From Ptychodera flava (taxonomy: Eukaryota; Hemichordata; Enteropneusta; Ptychoderidae): 64,000 bases of DNA. A program made the translations under genes and the position numbers. The notes beneath the pieces were generated by a model. The model was given only the letters and a program-made list of their open reading frames with translations, was not told the origin of the DNA and made no database searches. Below are positions 1 to 9,987 of this stretch, piece by piece. Position 1 is the stretch's first letter; each line of letters opens with the position of its first letter. The stretch spans positions 7,933,910 to 7,997,909 of the forward strand of contig NW_027248277.1 of the NCBI RefSeq assembly GCF_041260155.1. Direction: 5' to 3'.

Positions 1-444
1 AGGTCACCAAGGTCACGTGACAGTTTGTCAAAAAAACTGTATTGCTAAGTTAGGCAAAAGTAATTAAATTCTTTGTTTTGCGTCCCCACCCGCGTAGGTT
101 TTTAAGGTTTTCATGGAAAACACACACAATGTATTTGAATAGGAAATTTTAGGACATGACCGCTTAGCTTTTCAGAACTAAAATTTTGTTACAATTTTTT
201 TTATTTGCTGCAATCAAATTACATTGTGTTAATTTTCTTGTGTGTGTTTTTCAGCCGCTTAGACGCCTACCTTTTCCCATTTTGAGTGGACGCAAAACAA
301 AGAATTTAATTACTTTGGCCTTATCCATATATACAAAAAATCAGACCTCTAGCTCTATTGGCTCGCTCAAAATTAGATATGGGCATAATTAATGAGGTAC
401 AATATGTGGCGTCATAGGGTGACCCATCATACCATATATGAATA

Positions 445-515
445 TAAATTTTTACTATAACCCAAACGGGATTCGAACCCCTACACACTCACGGCAACAT
501 CGCCTAGCTGATAGG
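445..515 (-). repeat. tRNA-like SINE head (candidate)
   Basis: Read on the minus strand, this stretch has a perfect RNA polymerase III B-box (GGTTCGAATCC, complement of 470-480) and, about 30 bases upstream, an A-box-like TCAGCTAGGCGATG. Order and spacing fit a tRNA-derived promoter. The flanks do not fold into a clean tRNA cloverleaf by eye, so a SINE head is more likely than a functional tRNA gene. It sits among other dispersed repeats. Confidence 0.4.
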
Positions 516-540
516 CCTCACACAAAGGTTTAGCACTTGT

Positions 541-710
541 GGTTACTGAGTTATGGACAAATATGTATATTCTAGGTCAAAGGTCACCAAGGTCACGTGA
601 CATTTTGTCAAAGTGTCTGAGATATCTGCGTGAACGGATGGACTCACAGATGGACTCACGGACGGACATGACCCAATCTATAAGCCCCCTGGACTATATC
701 TGTGGGGACT
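541..710 (+). repeat. Dispersed repeat ending in a GGGGACT hairpin, copy 1
   Basis: The segment contains AGGTCAAAGGTCACC, then a 'gagatatctgcgtgaacgg' block, a GGACGGAC-rich run and a terminal inverted segment (AAGCCCCCTGGAC ... TGTGGGGACT). The same order recurs at 711-1101 and, reversed, at 61292-61614, so this is a dispersed family with a palindromic 3' end. No coding capacity is visible. The superfamily is not assigned. Confidence 0.6.
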
Positions 711-1101
711 AAAAACTGTGTCACTGCATCCTTTTTGCAATATGAATACGATGAGAAACTAAATTTTTATTTTTCTTGGCCTCATACATGGGAGTCTATG
801 GACTGCCTTATACATGGGAGTCTAGGGACTGCCTTATACATGGGAGTCTATGGACTGCCTTATACATGGGAGTCTATGGAGGTGAAAACTAAAAAGTCCT
901 CTAACACGGCCAAATTTGATCGCAATATCAAATCGACGTGCATCTGTATAAGGTAGGGTACTATCCTTGTACCAAGTTTGAACGAAATCGCTCCAGGCGT
1001 CTCTGAGATATCTGCGTGAACGGACGCACGCACGGACGGACGGACGGATGCACGGACATGACCAAACCTATAAGTCCCCCCGGACGGTGTCCGTGGGGAC
1101 T
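711..1101 (+). repeat. Dispersed repeat ending in a GGGGACT hairpin, copy 2
   Basis: This is a longer copy of the same family. It contains a tandem 26-bp block (781-880), the conserved 'gagatatctgcgtgaacgg' block and a CGGACGGA run, and ends in AGTCCCCCCGGACGG / TGTCCGTGGGGACT, which can form a hairpin. It abuts the 3' edge of ZnF unit 1. Confidence 0.6.
781..880. repeat. 26-bp tandem repeat, about 3.8 copies
   Basis: Units of the form ctgccttatacatgggagtc+tatgga repeat head to tail with a single base difference (one copy reads tagg). The array lies inside a dispersed repeat. The same 'tacatgggagtctatg' phrase also occurs in the tandem array inside the element at 8440-9984. Confidence 0.85.
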
Positions 1102-1149
1102 AACAAAGAGTCATTGGGAAAATATGATGAATATCCCCATCCGAAGTCA

Positions 1150-1830
1150 ATGTCTGAGGGCGCTGTCCAATAGCAAGTCAAATACCCCGTAATCACTCTA
1201 TGATTATACAACGCTTTAGTAACAGTAGCATAAGACTGATGAGTTCTCAGGAAAAGTGAACTCAGGACCTTTTTGATCCTGTTGTGAAGCAGCAGACAAG
1301 GATTAAGAATGGAATGCTGTCCAAAAATGTTTCCAGCAAATCTGACACCTCAGAATGCTAACTATGAAATGCTTTCACATCGACAGTGCAGTAATATTGA
1401 TTCTTGGATGAAAACTAGGAAGTTCTTGTGTATCTTCTATGGTGTCCTTTCACATAGTGTCATAAATCCCAATGTGCAGTAAAATAGTTCCTACAGACTG
1501 CACTGATATAGGAAAATATCATGAAAAACTGAACATTTCAGAATAGACTGCTTGCACTGACTAAACGCCAAACCAAATGATTACAATCAAATTTTCCAAT
1601 GATAGTTTGGTACTGCATGCATTTTTGCAAATCAGTTTCTGTGAAAATCTTATAATCACTGTGATGGCATTAACTTCATGGCTTTACCTGAAAGCCAATT
1701 AGCCTGTAATTGTCAAGCGATGTTAAAGTTTTATACAATTTCAAATATACTTCCTTTGAACTCGGGTTCATCAGTATGGACTTTGCCTACTGAGATGAAA
1801 ATCTTGCATGAATCGCTTCTCACAAATATA
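1150..1830 (-). pseudogene. ZnF unit 1: decayed 3' finger remnants
   Basis: Downstream of the last open exon, the minus strand keeps scattered similarity to fingers 3, 8 and 9 of the intact exons (for example around 1796-1830 and 1240-1400) but is broken by many stops and indels. Equivalent tails follow units 2, 3 and 4. It is best read as the remains of a longer finger exon that decayed before the units were duplicated. No function is proposed. Confidence 0.6.
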
Positions 1831-2176
1831 TCACTCATTGATCTCAATCTCTGCTAAATGATTATCGAGGAAATGTTGTAGCTTTTCTTTGACTGGAAAA
1901 CTTGTTCCACAAAAGCTACACCTGCGTCTGGAGCTCGGCTCCCCTTCATTCAAGCCAATGGGTTTTTTGAACGGAAATCCACACATAGTACATACATTCA
2001 GGTTGGTCTCAGAACATTTTTGGGACTTTTTCTTTCTATTTCTCTGTTTCTTTCTCGGCTTTTTGGCAGAAGACTTGCACTGTACACTATGTTGCTTTTT
2101 CACAGCTTTCCGTTTCTTGGAGTTTTCAGGCACTGCAGAAGTATTACCTTTCCTTTTGTGCACTGTCTTTTGCTGA
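1831..2176 (-). pseudogene. ZnF unit 1: out-of-frame remainder of exon 4
   Basis: This encodes the basic tail (KSSAKKPRKKQRNRKKKSQK) and a degenerate finger pair (CTMCGFPF ... CSFCGTSF) seen in frame in exon 4 of units 2 and 4. Here a one-base gain after the SSSD codons puts it out of frame with the start of exon 4, which stops at 2177. The same gain is in unit 3, so it predates their separation. The finger pair lacks the usual histidines. Confidence 0.7.
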
Positions 2177-2278
2177 TTAGCTGTCTTTCCTCTTATCTGA
2201 AGATGACTGATTTGTATCTGTTACTATGGTAACATCACTTGCAAATTCAGTTGTACCGTTCTGATTTGTATCCATCAT
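2177..2278 (-). CDS. ZnF unit 1, exon 4 (short C-terminal exon)
   Basis: The exon starts right after a pyrimidine-tract acceptor (ttatctttccag) with ATGATGGAT and reads 33 residues (MMDTNQNGTTEF ... SSSDKRKDS) before a stop. It joins exon 3 in phase 0. In units 2 and 4 the homologous exon is 148 residues long, so this product has a truncated C-terminus. Alternatively exon 4 is no longer used here and exon 3 is terminal. Confidence 0.55.
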   Translation of the reverse strand: MMDTNQNGTTEFASDVTIVTDTNQSSSDKRKDS

Positions 2279-2597
2279 CTGGAAAGATAAAAAGATGAAA
2301 AAGTTCAGTAAATTCTCCATGGCATTCAAACGCACAATGTACGGCACCCGGTCACCTATCGAAGATGTAACAGTCAAAACAGCTCAGCTATATTACAATT
2401 TCAAACTCTTGTTGTGGTGACAGGTTGGCTTTCTACCCACAATGCATTTCAACATCACATAGTTTACCCCTAGCACAAGACAAAAGCCATTTAAGACAGC
2501 AATAATTGTGGTAATTTTACAACCACTTTGACATTGTTATACGGGTTTCCATCTCTGACCCAATAATAACCAATCTAGGACAGAATCAACACTTTAC
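2279..2597 (-). other. Unit 1 intron 3
   Basis: The ~319-bp intron lies between the AAG|GTAAAG donor of exon 3 and the ttatctttccag acceptor of exon 4. It is nearly identical to intron 2 of the same gene (4128-4434) and to introns at 27843-28157, 29688-30002, 20019-20333 and 54408-54722. Such intron identity indicates very recent duplication or gene conversion. Confidence 0.7.
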
Positions 2598-4127
2598 CTT
2601 TTTGATCTCTGACCTCTCATGAATTCTAAGATGACATTTAAGCCTCGTATGATGTCGAAACTCTTTCAGGCAAATCGGACACTTTACAGGGTGTTCGCTG
2701 TGAACCACTCTCAAATGGTTGTTCAGCAGTTTCTTTGTATGAAATCCTTTGTCACACTTTTCACATGTCAGAAGATTTCTGTCGCCACTGTGGTGCCGTT
2801 CCACGTGATGTCGCAGCTCCCAAGGCACAGAAAACTCTTTATCACAATCACTGCATGGATATTTTAATTTGCTGTGGAACCGCTGGAAATGCATCAGAAG
2901 ACTCTTTGTACTGAGTACTTGCTTGCCACATTCCTTGCACTGTAATTTAGATTTGTCAATGTGGCGCTGCATGTGGACCATCAGATCACCTTTCCTGACA
3001 GTCTTATAATCACAGTACTCGCACTTGAATTTCTTTCCCTCATGTATAAGTTTATGAGCTGCTAGACTATTCTCAGTTTTTAAGGTACGTCCACAAATAT
3101 CACACAAATAAGTTTTCTCTGGTTCATGAATCTGAAGGTGACAACTAAGCTCCATATATTGTAAGAACTGCTTCTCACATACGTGGCACTCATAGATTTT
3201 AAGTTCTGCAATATGTTCATCGAGCAAATGTTGTTGCCATAGCTTGAATGGAAACCACACACTACAAAATTGACATTTGCGTCCAGGGCATGGCGCCCTC
3301 TGTTGATGAACTTCCAATCCATGGGGATTTCTAAAAGAAAATCCACACTTGTCACATAAATTTGGTTTTGTCTCATAAAATTCCTTGAATATCTTCTGTA
3401 TTCCTCTGCGGTGTTTATCTGGGTCACTTGGGGAAAATTTGTAGTATCTAAGACGACGTTGTTTTTCACCTGTTTTTCTCTTTCTACATTGTTTTTTCAC
3501 AAATTCTGTATTATTTCTCGGTGTGATCTCTTTCTCTGATGGACATCTTTCTTCCCTTTCCATCATGTCATTAACAGGAGATACGGTCTCTTTCTCCACT
3601 GGACAATTTTCTGTCATTTCTTCTATGTCATTTTTTGAACATGTAGTCTTGGTAGCATTCTTATTATTTTCATGCTTTACATCCTCCAAAGTGAAGTTTG
3701 GCAGCGCTGTATTGCCATCATTGTTTGAAATACTGTTATCCTCCCTCTCACAACTCTTGTTGCTTGGCAAGAGTGCATCATCCCCTTCCTCATGTTCTGA
3801 CCTTAGCTCAATATCTGTCGACACATTGGTACCCGTAACCAAGGTAACACTTGCCGACTCAGAACATTTTTGGGACTTTTTCTTTCTATTTCTCTGTTTC
3901 TTCCTTGGCTTTTTGGCAGAAGACTTGTGCTGTACACTATGTTTCTTTTTCACAGCCTTCCTTTTCTTGGAGTTTTCAGGCACTGTAGGAGTATTACCTT
4001 TCCTTTTGTGCACTGTCTTTTGCTGATTGGCTGTCTTTCCTCTATCTGAAGATGACTGATTTGTATCTGTTACTATGGTAACATCACTTGCAGATTCAGA
4101 TGTACCATTCTGATTTGTATCCATCAT
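2598..4127 (-). CDS. ZnF unit 1, exon 3: chimeric linker plus nine zinc fingers
   Basis: This is a 510-residue open exon in phase 0 at both ends, with acceptor tatctttccag and donor AAG|GTAAAG. Residues ~1-95 match the start of exon 4, including the basic KKPRKKQRNRKKK run, likely a nuclear localisation signal. From 'SESASVT' on it matches exon 2: an acidic Ser/Asp/Glu linker and then nine fingers from about residue 245 to the end, the first being C2HC-like (CDKCGF...H...C) and the others C2H2. If the donor is not used, translation ends four codons later (VKC stop). By family the product is a nuclear DNA-binding protein. Its target is unknown. Confidence 0.8.
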
Positions 4128-4434
4128 CTGGAAAGATAAAAAAGTTCAGTAAATTCTCCATGGCATTCAAACGCACAATGTACGGCACCCGGTCACCTAG
4201 CGAAGATGTCACAGTCAAAACAGCTCAGCTATATTACAATTTCAAACTCTTGTTGTGGTGACAGGTTGGCTTTCTACCCACAATGCATTTCAACATCACA
4301 TAGTTTGCCCCTAGCACAAGACAAAAGCCATTTAAGACAGCAATAATTGTGGTTACAACCACTTTGACATTGTTATACGGGTTTTTCATCTCTGACTCAA
4401 TAATTACTAATCTAGGACAGAATCAACACTTTAC
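4128..4434 (-). other. Unit 1 intron 2
   Basis: The 307-bp intron between exons 2 and 3 is almost identical to intron 3 of the same unit. That is expected if exon 3 arose by tandem duplication of the exon 2-to-exon 4 interval. Confidence 0.7.
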
Positions 4435-5976
4435 CTTTTTGACCTCTGACCTCTCATGAATTCTAAGATGACATTTAAGCCTCGTATGATGTCGAAACTC
4501 TTTCAGGCAAATCGGACACTTTACAGGGTGTTCACTGTGAACCACTCTTAAATGGTTGTTCAGCAGTTTCTTTGTATGAAATCCTTTGTCACACTTTTCA
4601 CATGTCAGAAGATTTCTGTCGCCACTGTGGTGCCGTTCCACGTGATGTCGCAGCTCCCAAGGCACAGAAAACTCTTTATCACAATCACTGCATGGATATT
4701 TTAATTTGGTGTGGAACCGCTGGATATGCATCAGAAGACTCTTTGTACTGAGTACTTGCTTGCCACATTCCTTGCACTGCAATTTAGATTTGTCAATGTG
4801 GCGCTGCATGTGTGCTGTCAGATCACCTTTCCAGACAGTCTTATAATCACAGTACTCGCACTTGAATTTCTTTCCCTCATGTATAAGTTTATGAGTTGCT
4901 AGACTATTCTCAGTTTTTAAGGTACGTCCACAAATATCACACAAATAAGTTTTCTCTGGTTCATGAATCTGAAGGTGACAACTAAGCTCCATATATTGTA
5001 AGAACTGCTTCTCACATACGTGGCACTCATAGATTTTAAGTTCTGCAATATGTTCATCGAGCAAATGTTGTTGCCATAGCTTGAATGGAAACCACACACT
5101 ACAAAATTGACATTTGCGTCCAGGGCATGGCGCCATCTGTTGATGAACTTCCAATCCATGGGGATTTCTAAAAGAAAATCCACACTTGTCACATAAATTT
5201 GGTTTTGTCTCATAAAATTCCTTGAATATCTTCTGTATTCCTCTGCGGTGTTTATCTGGGTCACTTGGGGAAAATTTGTAGTATCTAAGACGACGTTGTT
5301 TTTCACCTGTTTTTCTCTTTCTACATTGTTTTTTCACAAATTCTGTATTATTTCTCGGTGTGATCTCTTTCTCTGATGGACATCTTTCTTCCCTTTCCAT
5401 CATGTCATTAACAGGAGATACAGTCTCTTTCTCCACTGGACAATTTTCTGTCATTTCTTCTATGTCATTTTCTGAACATCCAGTCTTGGTAGCATTGTTA
5501 TTACTTTCATGCTTTACGTCCTCCAAAGTGAAGTTTGGCAGCACTGTGTTGTCATCATCATTTGAAATACTGTTATCCTCCGCATCACAACTCTTGTTGC
5601 TTGGCAACAGTACATCATCCCCCTCCTCATACTCTGACCTTTGCTGAATATCTGTCGACACATTGGTACCTGTTACTATGGTAACACTAGCTGTATTTTC
5701 CTTCATTGAGCAGCTAGCTGGCATCTTATCGTACGAAGTCTGCAGTACACTTCTCAGTAATATTTGTTGTCCATATCCATTGTCCTCTGCAATCCAATAA
5801 TTCATTTGCGTCTCAGTGTTTTTCCTTATTCTGGGAACATCCTGTGGATTTATTTTCAGTCCAGAGGAACAGAACTCTCTCAAAAACACTTCACTTCCCA
5901 TGTAATTGGAACAGATTCCATCTTCTGAGACCAGGATAAACACCTGACATCCAAGCTTTTCCATTAATTCTTCACC
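4435..5976 (-). CDS. ZnF unit 1, exon 2: N-terminal domain plus nine zinc fingers
   Basis: The exon begins after ctttttccag with GGTGAAGAA and is open for 514 residues to the AAG|GTAAAG donor. Read-through would add V-K-C and a stop. Order: residues ~1-75, a conserved N-terminal domain (EELMEKLGCQVFILVSEDG ...) that continues exon 1; ~75-200, a Ser/Thr/Asp/Glu-rich linker (SPVNDMMEREERCPSEKEI) with basic runs; ~235-514, nine fingers (CDKCGFSF, CQFCSVWF, CHVCEKQF, CDICGRTL, CEYCDYKT, CKECGKQV, CSDCDKEF, CEKCDKGF, CPICLKEF) with matching histidines. The first finger is C2HC-like. It is probably a sequence-specific nuclear regulator, and no orthologue was recognised. Confidence 0.85.
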
Positions 5977-6416
5977 CTGGAAAAAGATACACAATTTTAT
6001 GTTGACTGATATTCCACATGGGTAATAAGAACGTTTATAAAGTAATCTTCATACATATTCTATTTTCTTTCATAATAGAGGAAGGACAGAAATAGGGAAG
6101 GAAAAAACCTGTCCATGGACCACAAGACCCCTACCATGGATGGGAAAAACCCAAGAGTTGAAGACTGGATCTTACTGTGAACCCTGTGAAACAGCATAGT
6201 AGAGAGAGATGGTCCATGCATGGCGGCACTACCAAATAGCTCCATGGTCCATATACAGCATGATGGATGTTAAATCCTGGATGCTCCTTGTGGGAATGGT
6301 TGGCGGGGAAGTGTCAGAGTGTTAAAACAGCCCACCCAACATTCCTGTTGAATGGCAGAACAGGTTCATGGAGGTAGCCATATTATTCTACCTCCACCTG
6401 CACCCATAGCCGTCCC

Positions 6417-7674
6417 TAGCTGCAAAATTTGAGCTCTACCGGTACAGTGAGGCGGTCGGTGAGTTTTGGTTTTTGTGACCTCGCTCACCAGTAGAGCTAC
6501 AATGCTGACGGCCCTGTTGCCTTCAAAATAAGCGCACCACACATAGGCAGCATTTTTATATGAAATCTCACATATTAGTGAGTGCAGCGCGAGTGGCCGA
6601 AGGCCGGTCGCGAAACGAGCATTCAGACTAATACCTGTACATGAATATATTTAGAATTTGAATCTCTATATACCTACGAGTTTGAAAAGAGTGCAATTCT
6701 GGTTGTTTAAATGGACGCGGCTCTATTGACTACTTTGTCAAAGATTACATAAAATTAAAGATCTCATCTATCACAAATCATATTTGACAATGTGTTTTTC
6801 CGACGAAAGAATCTCTCTGTGAGAAATTTAGTTCAAAATGATTATTTTCGATTGCTTCTGAAAGCTGGATTCTGTTACCACTGTGCACAGCCATTTTGAA
6901 ACAAGCCAACTCTCATGAGAACGAACGGCCAACTCGAGTGGGAAATAAATATTATGTGGCGGAGAGTCACCAATGGGAAACAAGTATTTGTTTTCATCAG
7001 ACGTCCTCTGTTCTCAGCCCTGTTAAAATAAACTGACCTGAATCATTATTAATTTTCGTTGGTGAACTTAGCATTTCGGAGTTAAACTGCTATAGTCTAT
7101 TGTTATTCTAGAAAACAATTGAAAGCCATATACCCTTTATGGCAAAAATGTGTAACGATTAGCATGCTATTGCATGCTAACATCGGTGTAGATACACCTT
7201 ACGCTGCACTCACTCTCAGGTCAGACGTGTTACATACACTGCATTTGGTCATACCGATTGAACACTACTGAAGACTAAACACTATGTATACTACACAAAG
7301 CTTGTCGCTTATGGGCTTTGGTATTTGTTCAAGCATGTTGATCGCTTTCCATAAACATTGAGTGTGTTTCTGGTAGCCGCCATTTACCGTATACCGGAAG
7401 TTGATAATGGCTCCTCCAAGAATTTTTTTTTAAACGCGATTGACATGTTTGAACAAATACCAAACCTAAACTACAAGGTTAGTGTAGTATAGTGTTTAGT
7501 CTTCAGTAGTGATAAATCGGTACAACCAAATGCAGTAAATATGTGGCAGTTCACATTCGGCGTGTTTATTTTGAAAGCTACAGGGCCTTCGGCATTGTCG
7601 CTCTACAGGTGAGCAAGGTCGCAAAAACCAAAACTCACCGACCTCCCCATTGTAGAGCTGCAATTTTGCAGCTA
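6417..7674. mobile_element. Mutator-like nonautonomous DNA transposon in unit 1 intron 1
   Basis: The ends are long inverted repeats (~130 bp) starting TAGCTGCAAAATT and ending AATTTTGCAGCTA. The flanking 9-mers agccgtccc and agccctcca agree at 7 of 9 positions, consistent with an old target duplication. Copies at the same site occur in unit 3 (25587-25900) and unit 4 (50636-52418), so insertion predates the unit duplications. No transposase is visible. Long TIRs with a 9-bp duplication are Mutator hallmarks. Confidence 0.65.
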
Positions 7675-7809
7675 AGCCCTCCAATCCCATTAGGCAGACC
7701 GAGAATTCGCAGGCATTTGACTCAACGAAAGCAAACCGTCACTGATGCAACCAGTAATATTTATTTATTTGTACTGGTTGCATCTTTTCAGTGACGGTTG
7801 CTGCATTGA

Positions 7810-7941
7810 GCACAGTCACCTGTGTTCTATTCCGCTCTGCGCCTGTGCGCCCCATTGACGTCTTGTACTCAGGCATATGTACACATGTCTATGGGGCGCA
7901 CATACACAGAGCGGAATCGAATAGAACACAGGTGACTGTGC
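7810..7941. mobile_element. Palindromic MITE, 132 bp
   Basis: The arms read GCACAGTCACCTGTGTTCTA and its complement and extend through CCGCTCTGCG and GCGCCCCAT, leaving only a short spacer. Related copies lie at 25323-25454, 45362-45480, 49249-49849 (with an insertion) and 59102-59245, mostly inside intron 1 of the ZnF units. Confidence 0.75.
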
Positions 7942-7986
7942 ATGAGTGGACTGCCTCTGCAAGAAGGAAGAACTTACTTCACATAC

Positions 7987-8076
7987 CTGATCGAATAGTT
8001 CGTCTATCTTATCTGTCCGTGATAGTTTTGTGTCTGACAAGGTTTGACACAGGGCTATAGTTGTCTGCTCAACCAT
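7987..8076 (-). CDS. ZnF unit 1, exon 1 (start exon)
   Basis: The exon is 90 nt, 30 codons, starting at ATG in good Kozak context (ataaccATGG, A at -3 and G at +4) and ending at CAG|GTATGTGAAG in phase 0. It reads MVEQTTIALCQTL ... DKIDELFDQ. The same exon with few changes is at 22413-22487 (-), 25195-25284 (+), 49114-49203 (+) and 58674-58763 (+), always upstream of a GGTGAAGAA exon in phase 0. That conservation supports it as the real start. Joined with exon 2 it completes the N-terminal domain. Confidence 0.8.
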
Positions 8077-8181
8077 GGTTATTTCACGATGTGAGCTCTT
8101 CTGCTAACAGAAAAACGGCGTTCACCGAGACGAACAAGGCCTGTGTACTGTATCGCAGCCTGGTAAGCATTCGTTGAATTA

Positions 8182-8194
8182 TGACCTCTGACCT
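8182..8194 (-). promoter_or_regulatory. DR1 nuclear-receptor-like site upstream of unit 1
   Basis: The minus strand reads AGGTCA-G-AGGTCA, a perfect direct repeat with one-base spacing, 106 bp upstream of the ATG. The site is kept in the same place in all five units (exact in units 1, 3 and 4; altered in 2 and 5). This is the classical RXR/HNF4-type half-site arrangement. Binding is inferred, not shown. Confidence 0.5.
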
Positions 8195-8439
8195 AGGTCA
8201 ATGCAAGTCTTGTCGCTGAGGGCGCACTGTCGCCGCCAAATATGTTTCGTGAGGCCGAACAAAAAAATTGTGCTGTTCCGATTACCCGACCCGCCCTACT
8301 TTTTACCTGCCGACCCTAAACTTTTTAGAGCTACGTAAACACAGAAGTAAAAAAGGAAGAAAAATTGCTTAAAATCACGCGTTCGTTACTTGGCATTTTA
8401 TTTTTGCTTGAACAATGATGTCTTTTCCGGTGTCTTTTA

Positions 8440-9984
8440 GGGAGCGTTCAGTTATTATGGCCGGGGGTGGGCCGGCAAATTCTTCCTGCGCATCAGTCAA
8501 AATAAGTGAACCCCCCCCTACCCATTGTACCAAAAAATTGATGACCCCCCCCCCCCTTTCAGATGACAAAAATTATCATGACCCCCCCCCCCCCCCCACA
8601 CACCCCACATTGCTTGAGTAAAACTGCACACACAAACACCTCGGGGGTATGGAGCAATAGAATCCCCCAAAAAAGAGCTTAGATTTTTTCAAATGACCTT
8701 CCTTACAAAACTCAAAAGGTGTTAATGCTCAGATTTCCCCTTCTGACTTGCTATAATTTTGAAATTACCCCTCAAAGGGGTTGGACAGAAATTACTGGTG
8801 GATCGCAATATTTTTGCGCAAGCGTGTGTGTACAAAATTTTGATATTTGGATTTAATTAAAAATCAGCTGTTGGTAATGTTGATTCACCATACATGGTAT
8901 ACATATATTTTCTCATGCATGTATGAGAAATCTATGTAATACTTTTTTAATGCAAAACTATATCTGTGCATTTATAGATGTTTGATAATTTACATAAATA
9001 TACTTAAATGAAATAGGGTTGTTACAACTGGCATGTGGACAAAAAGTTTGACCTTAGAATTTCACCAAAAATATTCATCCACTATACATGGGAGTCAATG
9101 ATAAAATTGTGAATAACTTTTTTTTTCCAATAAAAAACTTGGTATACTTGTGCATATACAGATGTTCAATAATTAACATAATTTTACTTGATTAGAATAT
9201 GATGGTTAAAGGCGCATATTATGTGTACAAGAAATATGATTATGGAACTTCACTGAAAATGTTCATCCACTATACATGAGAGTCTATGAGGAAAGTATGA
9301 ATAATTTTTTTCCAATACAAAAATAGGTAAACCCATGGTTAAAGGTTGATATGTGTGCAAGAAATTGGATTTTGAAATTTCACCGAAATGTTGATTCACT
9401 ATACATTGGAGTCTATGAGAAAACTAAGAATATTTTTTTACAATGCTAAACTAAATTAATTTGTGCTTTTATAGGTGTTTGATAATTGATACAAATGTAC
9501 TTGATTCAAATAGGGTATTTAAAAGTTCAGATGTGGACAACAATTATGATATTGGAATTTCACCTAAAAATATTTAACTTTTCATGGTACTAGTAGTCTC
9601 AGTACAGGTAACTTAAATAATTTCCCTGACAAAACTTGCTATATCTCTAATATGTAAGTAATAGGAATTGTTTATCGCCCTCAGTGCAGTGAGCTTGATT
9701 TACAATAAGACAAGCCTCATGTGACAGATAATTATACTTTTGTTCAGATTTATAGGTGAATAACTTCAGAGAATGAAATCATGCAACGAATCATTTTTAT
9801 CTCCCAGAATATTCCTGAACACTGAAACTGCTTTTTGACGGACGGATACTTATGAAAATTAAGTGAACCCCCCTCTGAGCTGTTTGAAAAATACATGACC
9901 CCCCCCCCCTTTGCAGTTTATAAATTTGAGGTGACCCCCTGGATTTTGCCGGCCCAACCCCGGCCATAATAACTGAACGCTCCC
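8440..9984. mobile_element. PIF/Harbinger-like nonautonomous element
   Basis: The 1,545-bp element has ~40-bp terminal inverted repeats beginning GGGAGCGTTCAGTTATTATG with one mismatch, flanked by TTA on both sides (8437-8439 and 9985-9987). Empty paralogous sites near 24838-24850 and 48762-48775 read TCTTTTATGTATG on the complementary strand, with a single TTA, which fixes the borders. TTA duplication plus GGG-starting ends fit PIF/Harbinger. No transposase is visible. The interior holds poly-C runs and a degenerate tandem array. Confidence 0.8.
8860..9570. repeat. Degenerate ~150-180 bp tandem array
   Basis: Four to five imperfect copies of a block with 'atccactatacatgggagtc', 'tttccaataaaaaact' and 'acttgattagaatatg'-type phrases lie head to tail inside the element at 8440-9984. 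Period and sequence have drifted and copy edges are approximate. Confidence 0.6.
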
Positions 9985-9987
9985 TTA

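Larger units (their letters stand above)
5977..7986 (-). other. Unit 1 intron 1
   Basis: A 2.0-kb intron between the CAG|GTATGT donor of exon 1 and the ctttttccag acceptor of exon 2. It holds a Mutator-like element (6417-7674), a palindromic MITE (7810-7941) and a family-wide conserved ~400-bp stretch next to exon 2. No extra exon is visible. Confidence 0.7.

Noticed and set aside
445-515. Functional tRNA gene
   Set aside because: B-box is perfect, but I cannot draw a full cloverleaf with paired acceptor stem. A SINE head is the safer reading.
573-585. AGGTCA-A-AGGTCA as another gene-proximal DR1 site
   Set aside because: It lies in a dispersed repeat, not upstream of a ZnF start exon, so it is likely part of the repeat.
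3080-3469. 129-codon frame on the same strand but another frame within exon 3, repeated in other units
   Set aside because: It is a shifted reading of the zinc-finger exon. Its conservation only reflects the high nucleotide identity of the copies.
3523-4026. 167-codon frame on the plus strand opposite the linker
   Set aside because: Antisense shadow of an acidic, Ser-rich coding region; no independent signal.
8460-8630. Frames rich in proline or glycine around poly-C runs
   Set aside because: Low-complexity CCCCCC tracts inside the Harbinger-like element.
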